Source of the DNA: Maratus speciosus
Taxonomy: Eukaryota > Arthropoda > Arachnida > Araneae > Salticidae
Length of the DNA stretch: 64,000 nt
Reading direction: 5' to 3'
NCBI GenBank assembly: GCA_963932465.1
Contig: OZ010786.1
Coordinates: forward strand, 532,025,073-532,089,072
The notes beneath the pieces were generated by a model that worked only from the letters and a program-made list of their open reading frames with translations, was not told the origin of the DNA and did no database searches. Position numbers and translations under genes: made by a program. Positions within the stretch are counted from its first letter, which is position 1, and each line of letters opens with the position of its first letter. Of the stretch, positions 1 through 11,139 are shown piece after piece.

Positions 1-297
1 CCTGGATAAGAAGACAGACGAAAGTTTTTGACATCATTGAAAGAATTAAACGGCTAAAAAATGGAAATGGGCTGGGCACATTGCAAGAAGACAAGACAAT
101 AGATGGAGCACAAACACCCTACAGTGGTATCCCAGAGATGTAAAACGGGTAAGAAGACGACCTCAAGTAAGATGGAGTGATGAAATAAGAAAAGTAGCCG
201 GTGTAAATTGGATGACTAAAGCACTAGACAGAAAACATTGAAAAAATATATGGGAGACCTACATCCAGCAATGGATTGAAAACGGTTTTTGATGATG
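1..297 (+). pseudogene. 3' end of an RTE-like non-LTR retrotransposon (reverse transcriptase C-terminus), broken
   Basis: Read in two frames joined near 57-61, this stretch encodes the characteristic C-terminal tail of endonuclease-reverse transcriptases: WIRRQTKVFDIIERIKRL, then after a 1-base frame change KWKWAGHIARRQDNRW, later RRRPQVRWSDEIRKVAG and IWETYIQQWIENGF before a stop near 289-291. In the known family the WAGHIAR and GRP.RW..D motifs lie downstream of the polymerase domain, so only the last ~90 residues are inside the window; the rest is off the left edge. Besides the frameshift there is an in-frame TGA at about 239-241 where a tryptophan codon (HWK) is expected. The copy ends in a GATGATGAT tail that runs into a dinucleotide repeat, as RTE-type elements often do. 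It is a dead, 5'-truncated or edge-cut copy. Confidence 0.8.
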
Positions 298-346
298 ATT
301 ATATATATATATACATATGTGTGTGTGTGTGTGTGTGTGTGTACAT
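298..346. repeat. (TA)n/(GT)n compound microsatellite
   Basis: Alternating TA repeats followed by about 12 GT units, directly after the retrotransposon tail. It probably grew from that element's simple 3' tail. Confidence 0.9.
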
Positions 347-1312
347 ATATAGTTATTCTCGATTTACAATCCGTATAGTTGTTCTCTAAGTCCTGCCTAG
401 ATATTATTACTCAATGAACACGGTAGTGTGCGGTGCTTCAAAAATATAAAATCTTTATAATAAAAACAATTAATCATTGTAAATTTCGAATATACTTGAT
501 GCCTTTTACATTATATATAACTAAAAACAATTGACAAAATGAAAATTACTCTAATATGTCTTTGTGGAAATTAAAAAATTAAGAATTCAAAGAAAAAATT
601 GTTTTCTTTTGTTTCTATTTTAGACGAGTCATTGGATATATTTTTCACCAGAAGAAGAATTTAAATCACACTGTACTCAAATTGTCATCATAGTGTATTA
701 GATTATTATGCGCAATAAAAAACTTATTTCATTTGAGAGAATATAAGACAAAATATCGGATGTATAGAAAACGTTTAATTAACTTTCATTTGTTTGTTCT
801 TTTCCACTCAAACTTTTATAAAACTTTTTTACAGATATCTTTTTTGCCTAAAGCCATGTAAAAACTTGATTCTGGAGATTCAAATCTAATGGTTAAAGGT
901 AAAAACAAATTTAATGAAAAGGTACGTCTAAAGTAACATTTTTAGTTTTTAAAATACTTTAATCAACGATGTTCTGATTGATAAACTGTTGCTTTCTTTA
1001 ATTAAAATCGTATTTTTGAAGCTATATTTTTAATTACACTGGAGTATTAATTATCTCAAAGAATCTAACTTTTAATTAAGAGTGCTTTAAAAGAGCATCT
1101 TAGGATAGAACCTACTTTATTATCAATTTCATTAAGCTGCATATTTTCTTTCTAAGGCAAATAAAGTTCTACAAATTTCTTTAAACCATTTCGTTATTAA
1201 CATTTAAAAGAATTTTAGAAAAATAAAATCCATACTAGATTAAATAAAGCTGAAATATTAAAGTATTTCAATAATTATTGCAGAAAATATATCATATACA
1301 ATGAGATATCTG

Positions 1313-1349
<37 letters not shown>

Positions 1350-1914
1350 TTCGCAGAGTTTTTGAGTGTTTTCCTTAATGTTTATATCTATGAAATATCA
1401 TAAAAATTAATCCGATACAAAATAGTTAAAAATTGATACTAAACTATGTAAACATCCGTTAATCTGTCACTCACAGGATCGACGGTGTGGCGGATAATTG
1501 AAATAGACGGATAATCGAAAGACAATACAAGACTACCGTTACTAAAATTACATTTCTATATGTTATGGGGATTCAGGAAATAATGAAAAATAAAGACCGT
1601 TTTCAACATTTAATAGTTTAAAATGTATTTGATTTTAAGACACAATTTGAATTATGATGAAAGATATAAGTATGTTCTTTCATTTCAAATATTTAAAAAA
1701 TTTCAAGATACAGAATTAGCATTTACAGGGGGCTCCAAACAGTCAGACATTTAACAAGCAGAAAATCGGCATATCTGATTACGCGCAGGAACTTACGAAC
1801 TAGAATAAGAATTTTGGTGCCTACTTATACTTCAGATTATAGTATTATTCTGACACTAAATAAATTTTTAATTTTTAATGGAAAGTTGTATTTAATTAAT
1901 GCAAAATTTAGAAA
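347..1914. other. AT-rich unique-looking DNA, no supported gene
   Basis: No open frame of useful length. It holds a 30-odd-base A-run near 1315-1345 and short open stretches after AG dinucleotides at 623-700 and 1729-1803. Those are no longer than expected by chance in DNA this AT-rich, so I do not call them exons. Confidence 0.6.
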
Positions 1915-1925
1915 ATTTCAGCCCC

Positions 1926-2190
1926 AGCTAAAAATGAACTGCAGTTTTTCTACAGAAGTGGAGTATTTTTGAGGTTTTTCTATAGTCAACTATAGATTTT
2001 CTGTAGTGCAATCTCGACTGTAAAAATACTTTAGAAATTCTGCGGCTAAGGTGGCGTAATTTTGTAGTACTTTATTTCAAAAATACGAAGTGCTATTAAC
2101 TTCAAAAATTCTATAGTTTATGTGAAGCCATCATAAACTTTTAAAATAATGAGATTTTGCGTCTGTAGTAACACTGCAGTATTGAAGTAA
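1926..2190. repeat. Degenerate relative of the 11.48-kb foldback element
   Basis: Starts CAGCTAAAAATGAACTGCAG, which matches the reverse complement of the right end of the foldback at 11478-11811, and continues with the same vocabulary (CTACAG, CTGTAGTG, TTGTAGTA). The second arm is too diverged to place its end exactly. Confidence 0.5.
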
Positions 2191-2299
2191 ATTTATCTCT
2201 TTAATTTTACCAGATCGTCTTTTTCTCTTAGTGTTTAATTATTTTAGTTGTCCGAAAGGAATACATTTTATTTTGTGTTAATCAGAGAAAAAAGAAAAT

Positions 2300-3665
2300 T
2301 TAGTTAAAATTAAATTTCAAAATTCGGGAGGGAATGCCGTCCTCGGGTTACAGCTCCCCCCCCCCCCCCAAAAAAAAAAGAATGCTGTTTTTAACCTGAC
2401 TTTAAGATAAAGTTTAAATACATAAACATAAAATAAAACCGACCGAAAATCAACTACCAAGAGTGAGATATAGGGGGGGTGAATCTCTCCCCTAAAAGAA
2501 AATTCTTAGTTTATGTTTAATTTTAAGTTATTCGCAATAAATAAATTTTACTATATTTGTCAAAATCGGAGAAAATAAGATAATTCCGTTAATTGAATTT
2601 CAGACTTCAGGAATGGCAATGGGCCTTCCATCCCCCTCCTTAATGGAATTTTTTTATTTCTTTTATTTTAAAATATTGAAAAAGAATGAATTTTACTATG
2701 CATTTCATAAAAAAAGAAAGAAAAAAAGAAAATTTAATTACTTAAATTTCAATATCCAGGGAAGGGAAATGGCTTTTATCCTATCCCCCTTCCCCCCCCC
2801 CGCGCAACCGATATTTCTGATATGCTGTCCCTCTTTTATTTTAAATTTCTGCATATAAATAAATTTTACTATGTACAAAATCTGAGAAAAAGAAAATTCA
2901 GTTACATGTATGTTTTAAAATCCAGGGAGCGGACTCCCCTAGGCTAACGGAAAATTTTTGGTTACTTTAATTTTTAAGTTACTCGCAAAGAATAAATTTT
3001 TCTGTTTTTCAAAACAGGAGAGAAAAAAATTGGGTTACTTAAATTGAAATATCTAGGGAGGGGCAATTGGTCTCCTATGCCACCTTCCCCTAAACAGAAA
3101 ACTCTTGGTTCCTTTTTTTAAAGTTACTCGAAAAAAATAAATTCTACTATGTTTTCAAAATAGGAAAAAAAAGAAAATTTAGTTTGTACAGTTTCAAAAT
3201 CCAGGAAGGGCAATGGGCCTGCTATACCGCTCCCTCATCTGAAACTTTTTAGTTCCTCTTTTAATTTAAGTTACTCGAATTAAATAAATTTCACTATTTC
3301 AAAATCGGTGGGAAAAAAATAGTTACTTATATTTTAAAATCCAGGGAGGAACAAATGACTGTCCTATGACACACCCCCTCCTCCTAACGGAAAATCCTTG
3401 GTTTCTTTTTTTTTTAGCCACTGCAAAGAATAAATTTTATTATGTTTTTCAAAATAAGAAAATAAAATTAGGTACTTACTTCAAAATCTAGGGATGGGTA
3501 GTTGCCTTCCTATGTCCCCCTCTTCTCCTAAACGGAAAATTCTAGCTTCCCCTTTTTTATTTAACTTAGTGGAAAAGAATAAATTCTACTATGTTTTCCA
3601 AAAGCAGAATTTCTTTTAACTTAAATTTCAAAATCCAGGGAGGAGGCATCCCACCCCCCTTTCTT
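2300..3665. repeat. Minisatellite with ~145-bp units, about ten diverged copies
   Basis: Each unit contains, in order, AAAATCCAGGGAGGGG, a C-rich block, CTAAACGGAAAATTCTTGG, a TTTTTAAGTTACTCG block and AATAAATTTTACTATGTTTTC. Anchors (CCAGGGAGG-like) lie near 2312, 2470, 2603, 2755, 2921, 3051, 3202, 3339, 3487 and 3632, giving spacings of roughly 130-165. Units differ by many substitutions and small indels, so the array is old. Short open frames here are by-products of the repeat. Confidence 0.85.
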
Positions 3666-3879
3666 CTTTTTCATAGCACACCCGCACTCAGATTTACTAA
3701 ATGCACAATTTGCCCTTCTCCCCGAAAAGACATGACTCCCAGTGTGTATGAAAATTACTTCTAATTTATAAAAACGAATGAAAAGAAAAATTCTTATTAA
3801 ATATTTTATTTTAAATTTACATTGGAACATTTGATTATTGTTCACGCAGCTGAGGTTGCATTTCTGACTGTACATAATT

Positions 3880-4115
3880 ATTTATTATTTAAATTAATTA
3901 TTAATATAACAATTAATAAAATATTTATTAATAATATTTATAATTAATAATTATTGTTATTTATTAACATATAAATTATATAATGTTAATATATAATATT
4001 AATTATATATTACATAATATAAATAATATAATATAATTTAAATAATTAATAATAATTATTTATAATTAATAATTATTAATAATATGTAATAAATTAATAT
4101 CATTTAAATAATTTT
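3880..4115. repeat. TAATTATT/AATATT low-complexity block
   Basis: Almost pure A/T in shuffled TAAT, AATA and ATTA words for ~230 bases. No coding or structural signal beyond local self-complementarity. Confidence 0.8.
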
Positions 4116-4153
4116 TTTTATTCTCAATTCTGTCCGTGATGCAGAAAGATTTT

Positions 4154-4264
4154 GTGCTGTTAACGAAACGAAATTGACCAATCAGAAGCTGGCATTTCGT
4201 GAATTTTTCCCTGCTTTAAGGAAGCAAGTTTTCTGATTGGTCAATCTCGTTTCGCTAACAGCGC
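4154..4264. repeat. Hairpin-forming inverted repeat (MITE-like), ~111 bp
   Basis: The left arm GCTGTTAACGAAACGAAATT plus GACCAATCAGAA is mirrored by TTCTGATTGGTCAATCTCG plus TTTCGCTAACAGC on the right, with a ~45-base loop. Arms are about 32 bases with a few mismatches. No convincing target duplication was found. It may be a small nonautonomous element or a remnant. Confidence 0.65.
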
Positions 4265-5557
4265 AATATCCACCTGGATCCCGACGAGTTAAGCAGCAGT
4301 GCTCGAACTTCTCAACTCAGCTCTCGATTTCGGCGGAATGTTTTATTTACAATACATGTGACTCGCGATTCTGCTTTCGTCTTATTTTTTATAACCCGTT
4401 TTGTTACTTTCACTTTAATTATTTTTTTTTAAATGAATGTATAACATTGCGATAACATTATGTACCAAGTTAAAATTTGAAAAGACTCACACAATCCATA
4501 CCCATCCGTTTTTTGCGATTCGGCGTTCGTATACTATACGAACTTGCCATAATATGCACTTGCTAAGTCTCCTGATTTCGGCAGAAGACTCCTGATTTTT
4601 GCTTGTTTTTCCATGCTCTTGATTTTTGACATATTTCTCCTGATTTTCTGACATATTTTTTCTCATTCTTATTTTATACTTAAATATGTTAGAAGAATCT
4701 TGGATGTTTATTACTTTATGTTTGATTAGTGCTATTTGATATGATAGAAGTTCCGATCAAATATGTAGGATGCCTCTTTAAAACTTTGACTCTTAATATG
4801 GGCAAATTTACAATTTTCATTTTTAAATACAAAAATCTTATACAATTAATTTTATTTTCTATAATGAATAAATTGTAACTTTATGTTGCAAACTGTAATT
4901 ATTATTATTTTAATGGAATAATCATGTATCATTTTATTTTTAATAATTTCTTTATTAATTAAAAATTATCATTCATAACTTTTATAATTGTTCAGAGACA
5001 ATTTGTATAAGAAGACAAAATCTATTCCTGGTATTTATAATGAATTTTAAATTGTTTTAAAACTTTTATGTCATTTGCTTGATTAAAAGCATTTTGAGGC
5101 CCCAAATTAAAAACGTTTTTAATTTATTAAGTATATATAGCTACAATATTATTTCAAATAAATTAATTTATTATTGTTATTTTATGTTTGCATTTAAAAA
5201 TGAAAAAAAATTTCATTGAAAAGTCTCCTGATTTCTTTTTAAAAATCCCCTCATATTTGCCCTTTTCAGTCACATGAAAAAGCCTGCCCTGTAATATTAA
5301 TCTTATAAGAGAATTTTTTTAAGGTATCTCATTTGCATTTCCATATTTCGAAATTATTCTGTTTGTCAGCTGAGGTCGATCTTTACAACAGCTGTTTTTT
5401 ACTTTTTTGATTTTGTTTGCAGGTTTTTTTTTTTTTTTTTTTTCTGGGGCTATTTTTGTCTGAAAAAGATTAGGTATAACGTCCTCATAAAAAAGGCTGT
5501 TTTAGAGATTGACTTTAGCTACCCAATGCAAACAAAATCATGTAAAAACATGGATAT
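4265..5557. other. AT-rich DNA with CTCCTGATTTTTG short repeats
   Basis: No gene seen. The motif CTCCTGATTT recurs (around 4569, 4589, 4647 and 5225), suggesting remains of a tandem repeat. A T-run sits near 5426-5443. Confidence 0.5.
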
Positions 5558-5561
5558 TTAA

Positions 5562-5761
5562 CCCCTTGGGGACGAGCGACACGTATACGTGCCGCATGAA
5601 GCGCTCAGAATTCTTGTTTTTCCTCACCAGTAAAATTTTACTGTAAAATTTGCCTTATTTAATCAGCGCATTTTGTCGATTCATGAAGACACAAATTTCT
5701 GTTTTCAAAAAACGGTGACAAAAGATTAAAAATTTCGTAAAAGGTTCCCGTCCCGAAGGGG
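5562..5761. mobile_element. piggyBac-type MITE, 200 bp, TTAA target duplication
   Basis: Flanked by TTAA at 5558-5561 and 5762-5765. The terminal inverted repeat is CCCCTTGGGGACG at the left and, read inward from the right, CCCCTTCGGGACG (one mismatch in 13). Perfect TTAA duplication with C-rich ends is the signature of the piggyBac superfamily. The 200-bp length leaves no room for a transposase, so it must be mobilised in trans. Confidence 0.85.
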
Positions 5762-5812
5762 TTAAAAAAAATCTCCAAAGGATTAAGATTAGAAAGTGCG
5801 TGTACTTGCATG

Positions 5813-6010
5813 GGCACATATGTCATATACGGGCAGGCTTTTTTTCCGATGCCAGTTTGGCGAAAACATCAACAGCATAAACAACAACATCTGTGTTACC
5901 ATATCAAGCAAAATAATGGCTCTTTTGCGCCAGTTAAATACCCGTTGAGTATATGACATTGGCGTCAGAAAAAAATCCTACCAATATGGGGTGTATATGA
6001 CATCTGTGCC
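5813..6010. mobile_element. MITE, short subfamily of the GGCACAGATG family, 198 bp
   Basis: Ends are GGCACATATGTCATATACG on the left and the complement of GGCACAGATGTCATATAC on the right. Flanking octamers CTTGCATG (5805-5812) and CTTGAGTG (6011-6018) match at 6 of 8 positions, consistent with an aged 8-bp target duplication. The internal AACATCAACAGCATAAACAA is shared with the copy at 58757-58939. An 8-bp duplication with GG-starting ends fits Merlin or hAT elements; I cannot decide between them. Confidence 0.8.
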
Positions 6011-6018
6011 CTTGAGTG

Positions 6019-6950
6019 AAAGTGCATGAGCGAAGTACCAAAATAAAATGAATTTCACTATTTTGAAATTTTTAAGTGTAGGGTTTCTTCTAGGTTTAAG
6101 ACGGGGCAGGCTGCTACCGGTGAGACAGGTCACTTTTTTTTTTTTTTTTTTTTTTAACTCGTTCTTTTGATTTTTAAAGCCTTTCAAGACGACATCGAAT
6201 CAATTTTTACTATGCAAGTAATTTTTTTAATGCAAAAGGGTGAAAGGGCAATTTCTTTTATTGAATTGCAAGAATTTTGCTAATTTTTTGAATGAGGGGC
6301 AAAAGGGGTGCTATTTTCTAACCCCCCCCCCTTTCCTAAACTGCTTATTGGAAACTCTGGTAGGAGTACATTTTGCCAATTTAAAAAAGGGTAAGACATT
6401 GCACCTGTAAAAAATATTCTGGAGGGAACACTATATAGTAAAATATATTTCATTTATAAGTAGTATTACAGCTACTTCATTTAAAGCCGGATTACCATTT
6501 CACCAGTAAGTAATTTATTTTCTTTTTAAGAACAGAATTGCGCTTGATAATTTGTTTAATAAAGCAGTTCTGTTTCCATGTTTTGAGCAGCTTCATGTGT
6601 TTTGTTTACTATATAAATTTTATTTTACGTAATTTTCTTTTGTTTACATTGTTTAAATCGAAGTACACATGGGTGGTGTTTACATTATGCCAGTATATTT
6701 CCTTTATTTAGAAGTAATTTGCTTAATATTTCTGAAGATTTTTTTTTTTGCTTATGTGTACTGAGGGCTATTTCAAAGATTATATTTTTTATATTTACAG
6801 GGTTCCCAGCATCATGGAAATTGAGGGAATTTCAAATTAGTCATTGAAATTTCAAAATATATAGGAAAAGTCAGGAAATTTACAAATATTTTCTAAAACG
6901 TGTTGGAGAAAAAATAAAAAATGATGTGAAATTCACAAGTCCCTAGGGAA
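6019..6950. other. AT-rich DNA, no supported gene
   Basis: Contains a T-run at ~6133-6155, a C-run near 6321-6331 and no credible coding frame. Confidence 0.5.
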
Positions 6951-6954
6951 AAAA

Positions 6955-7080
6955 TCACAAAGTTCATCAAGCGATCACAAAAAAAAAAAAAAAAAAAATT
7001 GAGAAATTTGAAGAACGATCACAGAAAAAATCATTAATTTTGATAAAGGATTGCAAAAATAAGTAGCAAATTTCGTTGTA
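6955..7080 (+). repeat. Short array of the ~31-bp repeat family, forward orientation
   Basis: About four units of the type TTTGATAAAGGATTGCAAAAA and AAGAACGATCACAGAAAAAA, matching the large array at 8597-9460 in the same orientation. An A-run interrupts it at ~6981-6998. Confidence 0.6.
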
Positions 7081-7224
7081 TGCCCGTTTTGAGTCGGGGG
7101 AATTTTTTGAGATTTGGTTAGGGTATTATGTTTGAATACCTTAAATAATTTTATGTAGTTGAAATGCAGTAACGACTATGGATCACTAACTTATTTTCTA
7201 ACCCCGCTTGTGAGGCTTTTTTTT

Positions 7225-7575
7225 TTTTTCATATGGCTGATGGACGAATTTTGCTGTTTTTTTATGTGACTGATGAATTTCTCAATATTTTTCTGTGACC
7301 AATTGATGAATTTAATGGTTTTTTCATGCAACTTATTGACAAATTTCGTGTGCATGCGACAAAATTAACGATTTTGATCTCTACAACCAATTATCAAATT
7401 TTGCAATATTTTTTATGACTGATTTGTGAATTTCGCATTTTCATCCTGTGACAGTCAGAAAACTTGCATTTTTTCCCATGTCTGACTGAAAAAAATAATT
7501 AACTTTTGATCTGTCACTGATTGATGAATTTTGAGATATTTTCATGCAACTGACTGACAAATTTTGCGAATTTTC
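7225..7575 (-). repeat. Array of the ~31-bp repeat family, reverse orientation
   Basis: About eleven units of the type GTGACTGATTGATGAATTTC plus GCATTTTTT. Reverse-complemented, these resemble the AAAGGATCGTG.AAAAAACGCGAATTTC unit of the 8.6-kb array. The inversion relative to the flanking arrays at 6955 and 8597 is visible by eye, though divergence is high. Confidence 0.6.
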
Positions 7576-8184
7576 TTTCGACGGAAAGATATGACATATG
7601 TTCTCCTTAAATTACTTATAATCTTGACATTAATGTAAACATTACCCTTAATCTCTGATTCATCTAATGCAAACAAACAGCCATTATTTGTGACAACAGT
7701 TGTAGATTTATCTCCAAACCACAAATTTATAGGCATTTTAGAATTTTTTCATATAATAATATAGAATTGTGTTTGCTTGAAGTTTATATATGAAATTATC
7801 TAAAAATTAGGGAGCTTTACATTACTTTTCTCCTCAAGTGTGGGCACACATAGACAATAGTGTCAGAATGAACGAAGTAACAAAGATTGCTCTAGTTCTT
7901 ATGACGTAATTTTCTTTGAAAAAGTTTTGTTATGTGCAATTTTATTTAAGGAAGATTTGGGATTTTTCTGTAGAAAAACTATTATGTGACATTTATCGTA
8001 TTTTATGAAATTCATACTATTTTCAAACTTGCATCGATAATTTCAGTTCTGTTCAACTTAAAAAATTTGACGTACTATGTTTGCTCTGTTTTTTTTTTTT
8101 TTTTTTTTTAATTGTACTGATATCTATCGGAAAAATTTGAGTAAAATATTTTTATAAATTTCATCCTTCAATTTAAATATATGC

Positions 8185-8225
<41 letters not shown>

Positions 8226-8590
8226 TGGGAACACTGTATCTCCTGACTAGATATATCATTGTGCCTTTGTTATGGTGAATACTTTTCATTAGGGGTGTTC
8301 TCAAATCCAAAGGGGCAATTTTATGACATACGTTTTAAATTATTTTTGTTCGGAAACGCATGAAACTGGCAGGTGTTTGTATTCAGAAACTATATAATCG
8401 AAAGATGCTTTCAGACGTGTTACTTTGCCGCAGATACGTGGAATTCTGCTTTTCGGCAGCGAATGTTATTATTCCTGGGATCGATGCAAATATGCATTAA
8501 AATTTGTTAACATTTTTAATGGGGGAAGGGATGTTGTGGGAGTGCATGAAATATAACAAAAACGTGAGTACGAACTGCGCAAATTGAGCA
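7576..8590. other. AT-rich DNA with a (TA)n microsatellite at ~8187-8222
   Basis: No gene seen. Holds a T-run near 8090-8109 and the TA microsatellite. The rest is unremarkable. Confidence 0.5.
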
Positions 8591-8596
8591 TAATTG

Positions 8597-9460
8597 TCAA
8601 AGGATCATGGAAAAAACTCAATTAACATCAAAGGATCATGGAAAAAATGCAACTTCCGTCAAAGGATCGCTGTGAAACGCAATTTTCATCAAAGGATTGC
8701 TAGGAAACGCCATTTTCGTCAAAGGATTGTAGGAGAAATGAACTTTTCGTTAAAGGATCACGAAAAAGACACGATTTGCATCGAAGAATTGTGAAAAAAA
8801 CTTGATTTTCGCCAATAGATCGTGTAAAATATGTGAATTTCTTCAAAAGATCGTGCGAAATGCTCAAATTTCATCGAAAGATTGTGTAATGTGCGAATTT
8901 CTTCGAAAGGTCGTGGAAAAAACGCGAATTTTGTCAAAGAATCGCGAAATAATAGGGTTTTTGTCAAATGATTGCGGAAAAAATGCGAATTTCATCGAAA
9001 GATTGTGTAACATATGTGAATTTCTTCAAAAGATCATGCGAAACAATGTGATTTTCTCCAAAGGATCCTGTAAAATATCAGGATTTCTTAAAAAGATCGT
9101 GCGAATTTCTTTGAAAGGTCATGGAAAGAACACGAATTTCATCAAAGAATCGTAAAAAATGTGTTTTTTGTTAAATGATCGCGAAAAAATGCGTATTTCG
9201 TCAAACGACCGTGTAAAATATGTGAATTTTGTCGAAAGATCGTGTAAAATATGTGAATTCCGTCGAAAGATCGTGTAAAATGTACGAATTTCTTCAAAAG
9301 ATCATGCGAATTCAGTCGAAAGATCGTGTAGTATGCGAATTTCTTTGAATGGTCGTGGAAAAAACTCTATTTTCGCCAAAGGATCGTGTAAAATAAGCAA
9401 ATTTCTTCAAAAGATCATGCGAATTGCCTTGAAAGATCATGTAATCTGCAAGTTTCTTAC
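8597..9460 (+). repeat. Minisatellite, ~31-bp unit, roughly 28 copies
   Basis: The unit reads TCAAAGGATCGTGGAAAAAA followed by ACGCGAATTTCG with substitutions; the first six units measure 31, 31, 30, 30, 31 and 31 bases. Because 31 is one more than a multiple of three, each frame is periodically reused, which explains the 60-117-residue repetitive open frames (FLQKIVR, ISSKDC-type words) that run through it. I regard those as artefacts, not a gene. Confidence 0.9.
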
Positions 9461-10750
9461 CACTTATTCATGTTATGCACCTCCGATGATCCTCCCCCCA
9501 CTTCCACACCTAGAGGGGGCACTTTTCTAAATTTTGCAACATCTGTCATGTGACATATCGTTGGAAAGGTCTGTGGCTGCTTATTCGTGTTATGCACCTT
9601 CGGTGGCCCTCTTCCCACTTGCCCCTCCCCGCAGGAGGGCATTTTTCTAAATTTTGCCGTCGCCCCTCATGTGACATCGTTGAAAAGGCCTGTGGCCGCT
9701 TAATCATTTTATGCACTTCCGGTGCTCTGCCCACCGCTTTGACCCCGTGGGGGCCTTTTTCTAAGTTTTACTGCCACCCATCATGTGACATATCGTAGGA
9801 AAGGCCTGTGACCACTTAATCATTTTATGCATTTCCGGTACTCCGTCCACTACTTTGCCCCCCCCCCCAGGCGGGCACTTTCCTAAATTTTACCGACACC
9901 CATCATGTGAGATATCGTTGGGAAGGCCTGTGACCACTTAATCATTTTATGCACTTCCGGTACTCCACCCACCACTTTGCCCCCCAGGGGGGCATTTTAC
10001 GAAATTTTCCCGAGCATTTTCCTAAATATTGCCGACACCTGTCATGTGACATATCGTTGGAAAGGCCTATGACCGCTTAATCATTTTATGCACTTCCGGT
10101 ACTCCGCCCACCCCTTTGCCCCCCAGGGGGGGGCACTTTACTGAATTTTCCCGACATCTGTCATATGACATATCGTTGGAAAGGCCTGTGACCGCTTAAT
10201 CATTTCATGCACATCCGGTACTCCGTCCACCACTCCCCCCCCCCCAGGGGGCACTTTCCTAAATTTTCCCGACACCCATCATGTGACATATCGTTGGAAA
10301 GGTCTGTGACCACTTAATCATTTTATGCACTTCCAATACTCCGCCCCCACATTGCCCCCAGGGGGGCACTTTCCTAAATTTTCCCGACACCCATCATGTG
10401 ACATATCGTTGGAAAGGCCTGTGACCGCTTAATCATTTTATGCACTTCTGGTACTCTGCCCACCACTTTGCCCCCCCAGGGGGGCACTTTCCTAAATTCT
10501 GCCGACACCCGTCATGTGACATATCAATGTAAAGGTCTGTGACCGCTTAATCATTTTATGCACTTCTCTGCAATTACTCTGCTCACCACTTTGCCTCCCG
10601 TGGGGGCGCTTTACTAAATTTTTCTGACACCCGTCATGTGACATATCGTTGGAAAGAATTGTGACTGCTTATTCATGTATGCACCTTCGGTGTCCCACTA
10701 CCCACTTGCCCTCCCTCGCGGGAGGGCCATTGCTTCGAAATTCTCCCCTA
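9461..10750. repeat. Satellite, ~118-bp unit, about eleven copies
   Basis: The unit is TCATGTGACATATCGTTGGA, AAGGCCTGTGACCGCTTAAT, CATTTTATGCACTTCCGGTA, a C-rich block ending CCCAGGGGGGCAC, then TTTCCTAAATTTTCCCGACAC. TCATGTGACAT anchors occur near 9546, 9667, 9781, 9903, 10042, 10161, 10279, 10393, 10512 and 10633; most spacings are 114-122, with one of 139 caused by a small internal duplication. The array begins where the 31-bp array ends, with a hybrid unit at ~9424-9460. Confidence 0.92.
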
Positions 10751-11139
10751 ATCGCAACGCATGCTTTTCGACAGACAACTCTTTATACACGGTTCCAACG
10801 GCAATTGCTTTCATAAAGTAAACATGCCACACTATAAACTTAAAGTATTTTAGAAATGTTTAGATTTTTTACTTAGGATTTTTCTATTTCAACAAATTTT
10901 TCAATCCAGAGCATATAATCGAGGGTCCATGGCAGGTTTTTATTCTTGGGGCCCATTTTGTGAAAGGTAAAAGTTATTTTTGTGATAAACATTTTGTAAT
11001 GAAAGGTAAAATCCAGTAACTCAAATTCTTACCGAGTATTTATTAACAAAAACTTCTTTAAATCCTCTTGCTAAAGTTTTGTTTTTCGTGACCTGGTTTT
11101 ATTTAGAAACTAAACATTTTAAAATGGTTTTTATGGAAA

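Noticed and set aside
13..300. Functional reverse transcriptase gene at the left edge
   Set aside because: A frameshift at ~57-61 and a stop at ~239 break the conserved tail.
623..700. Terminal exon followed by AATAAA at ~713
   Set aside because: 25 codons only, no homology and AATAAA is frequent in this DNA.
1729..1803. Terminal exon GAPNSQTFNKQKIGISDY...
   Set aside because: 24 open codons after an AG with a poor pyrimidine tract; a run of this length is expected often by chance at this base composition.
8802..9155. 117-codon open frame in the 31-bp array
   Set aside because: It is a translation of the minisatellite. The 31-base period cycles through all frames and produces repeated FLQKIVR-like peptides; opposite-strand frames are equally long.
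9457..9798. Overlapping frames on both strands of the 118-bp satellite
   Set aside because: Produced by the repeat; not maintained from unit to unit.
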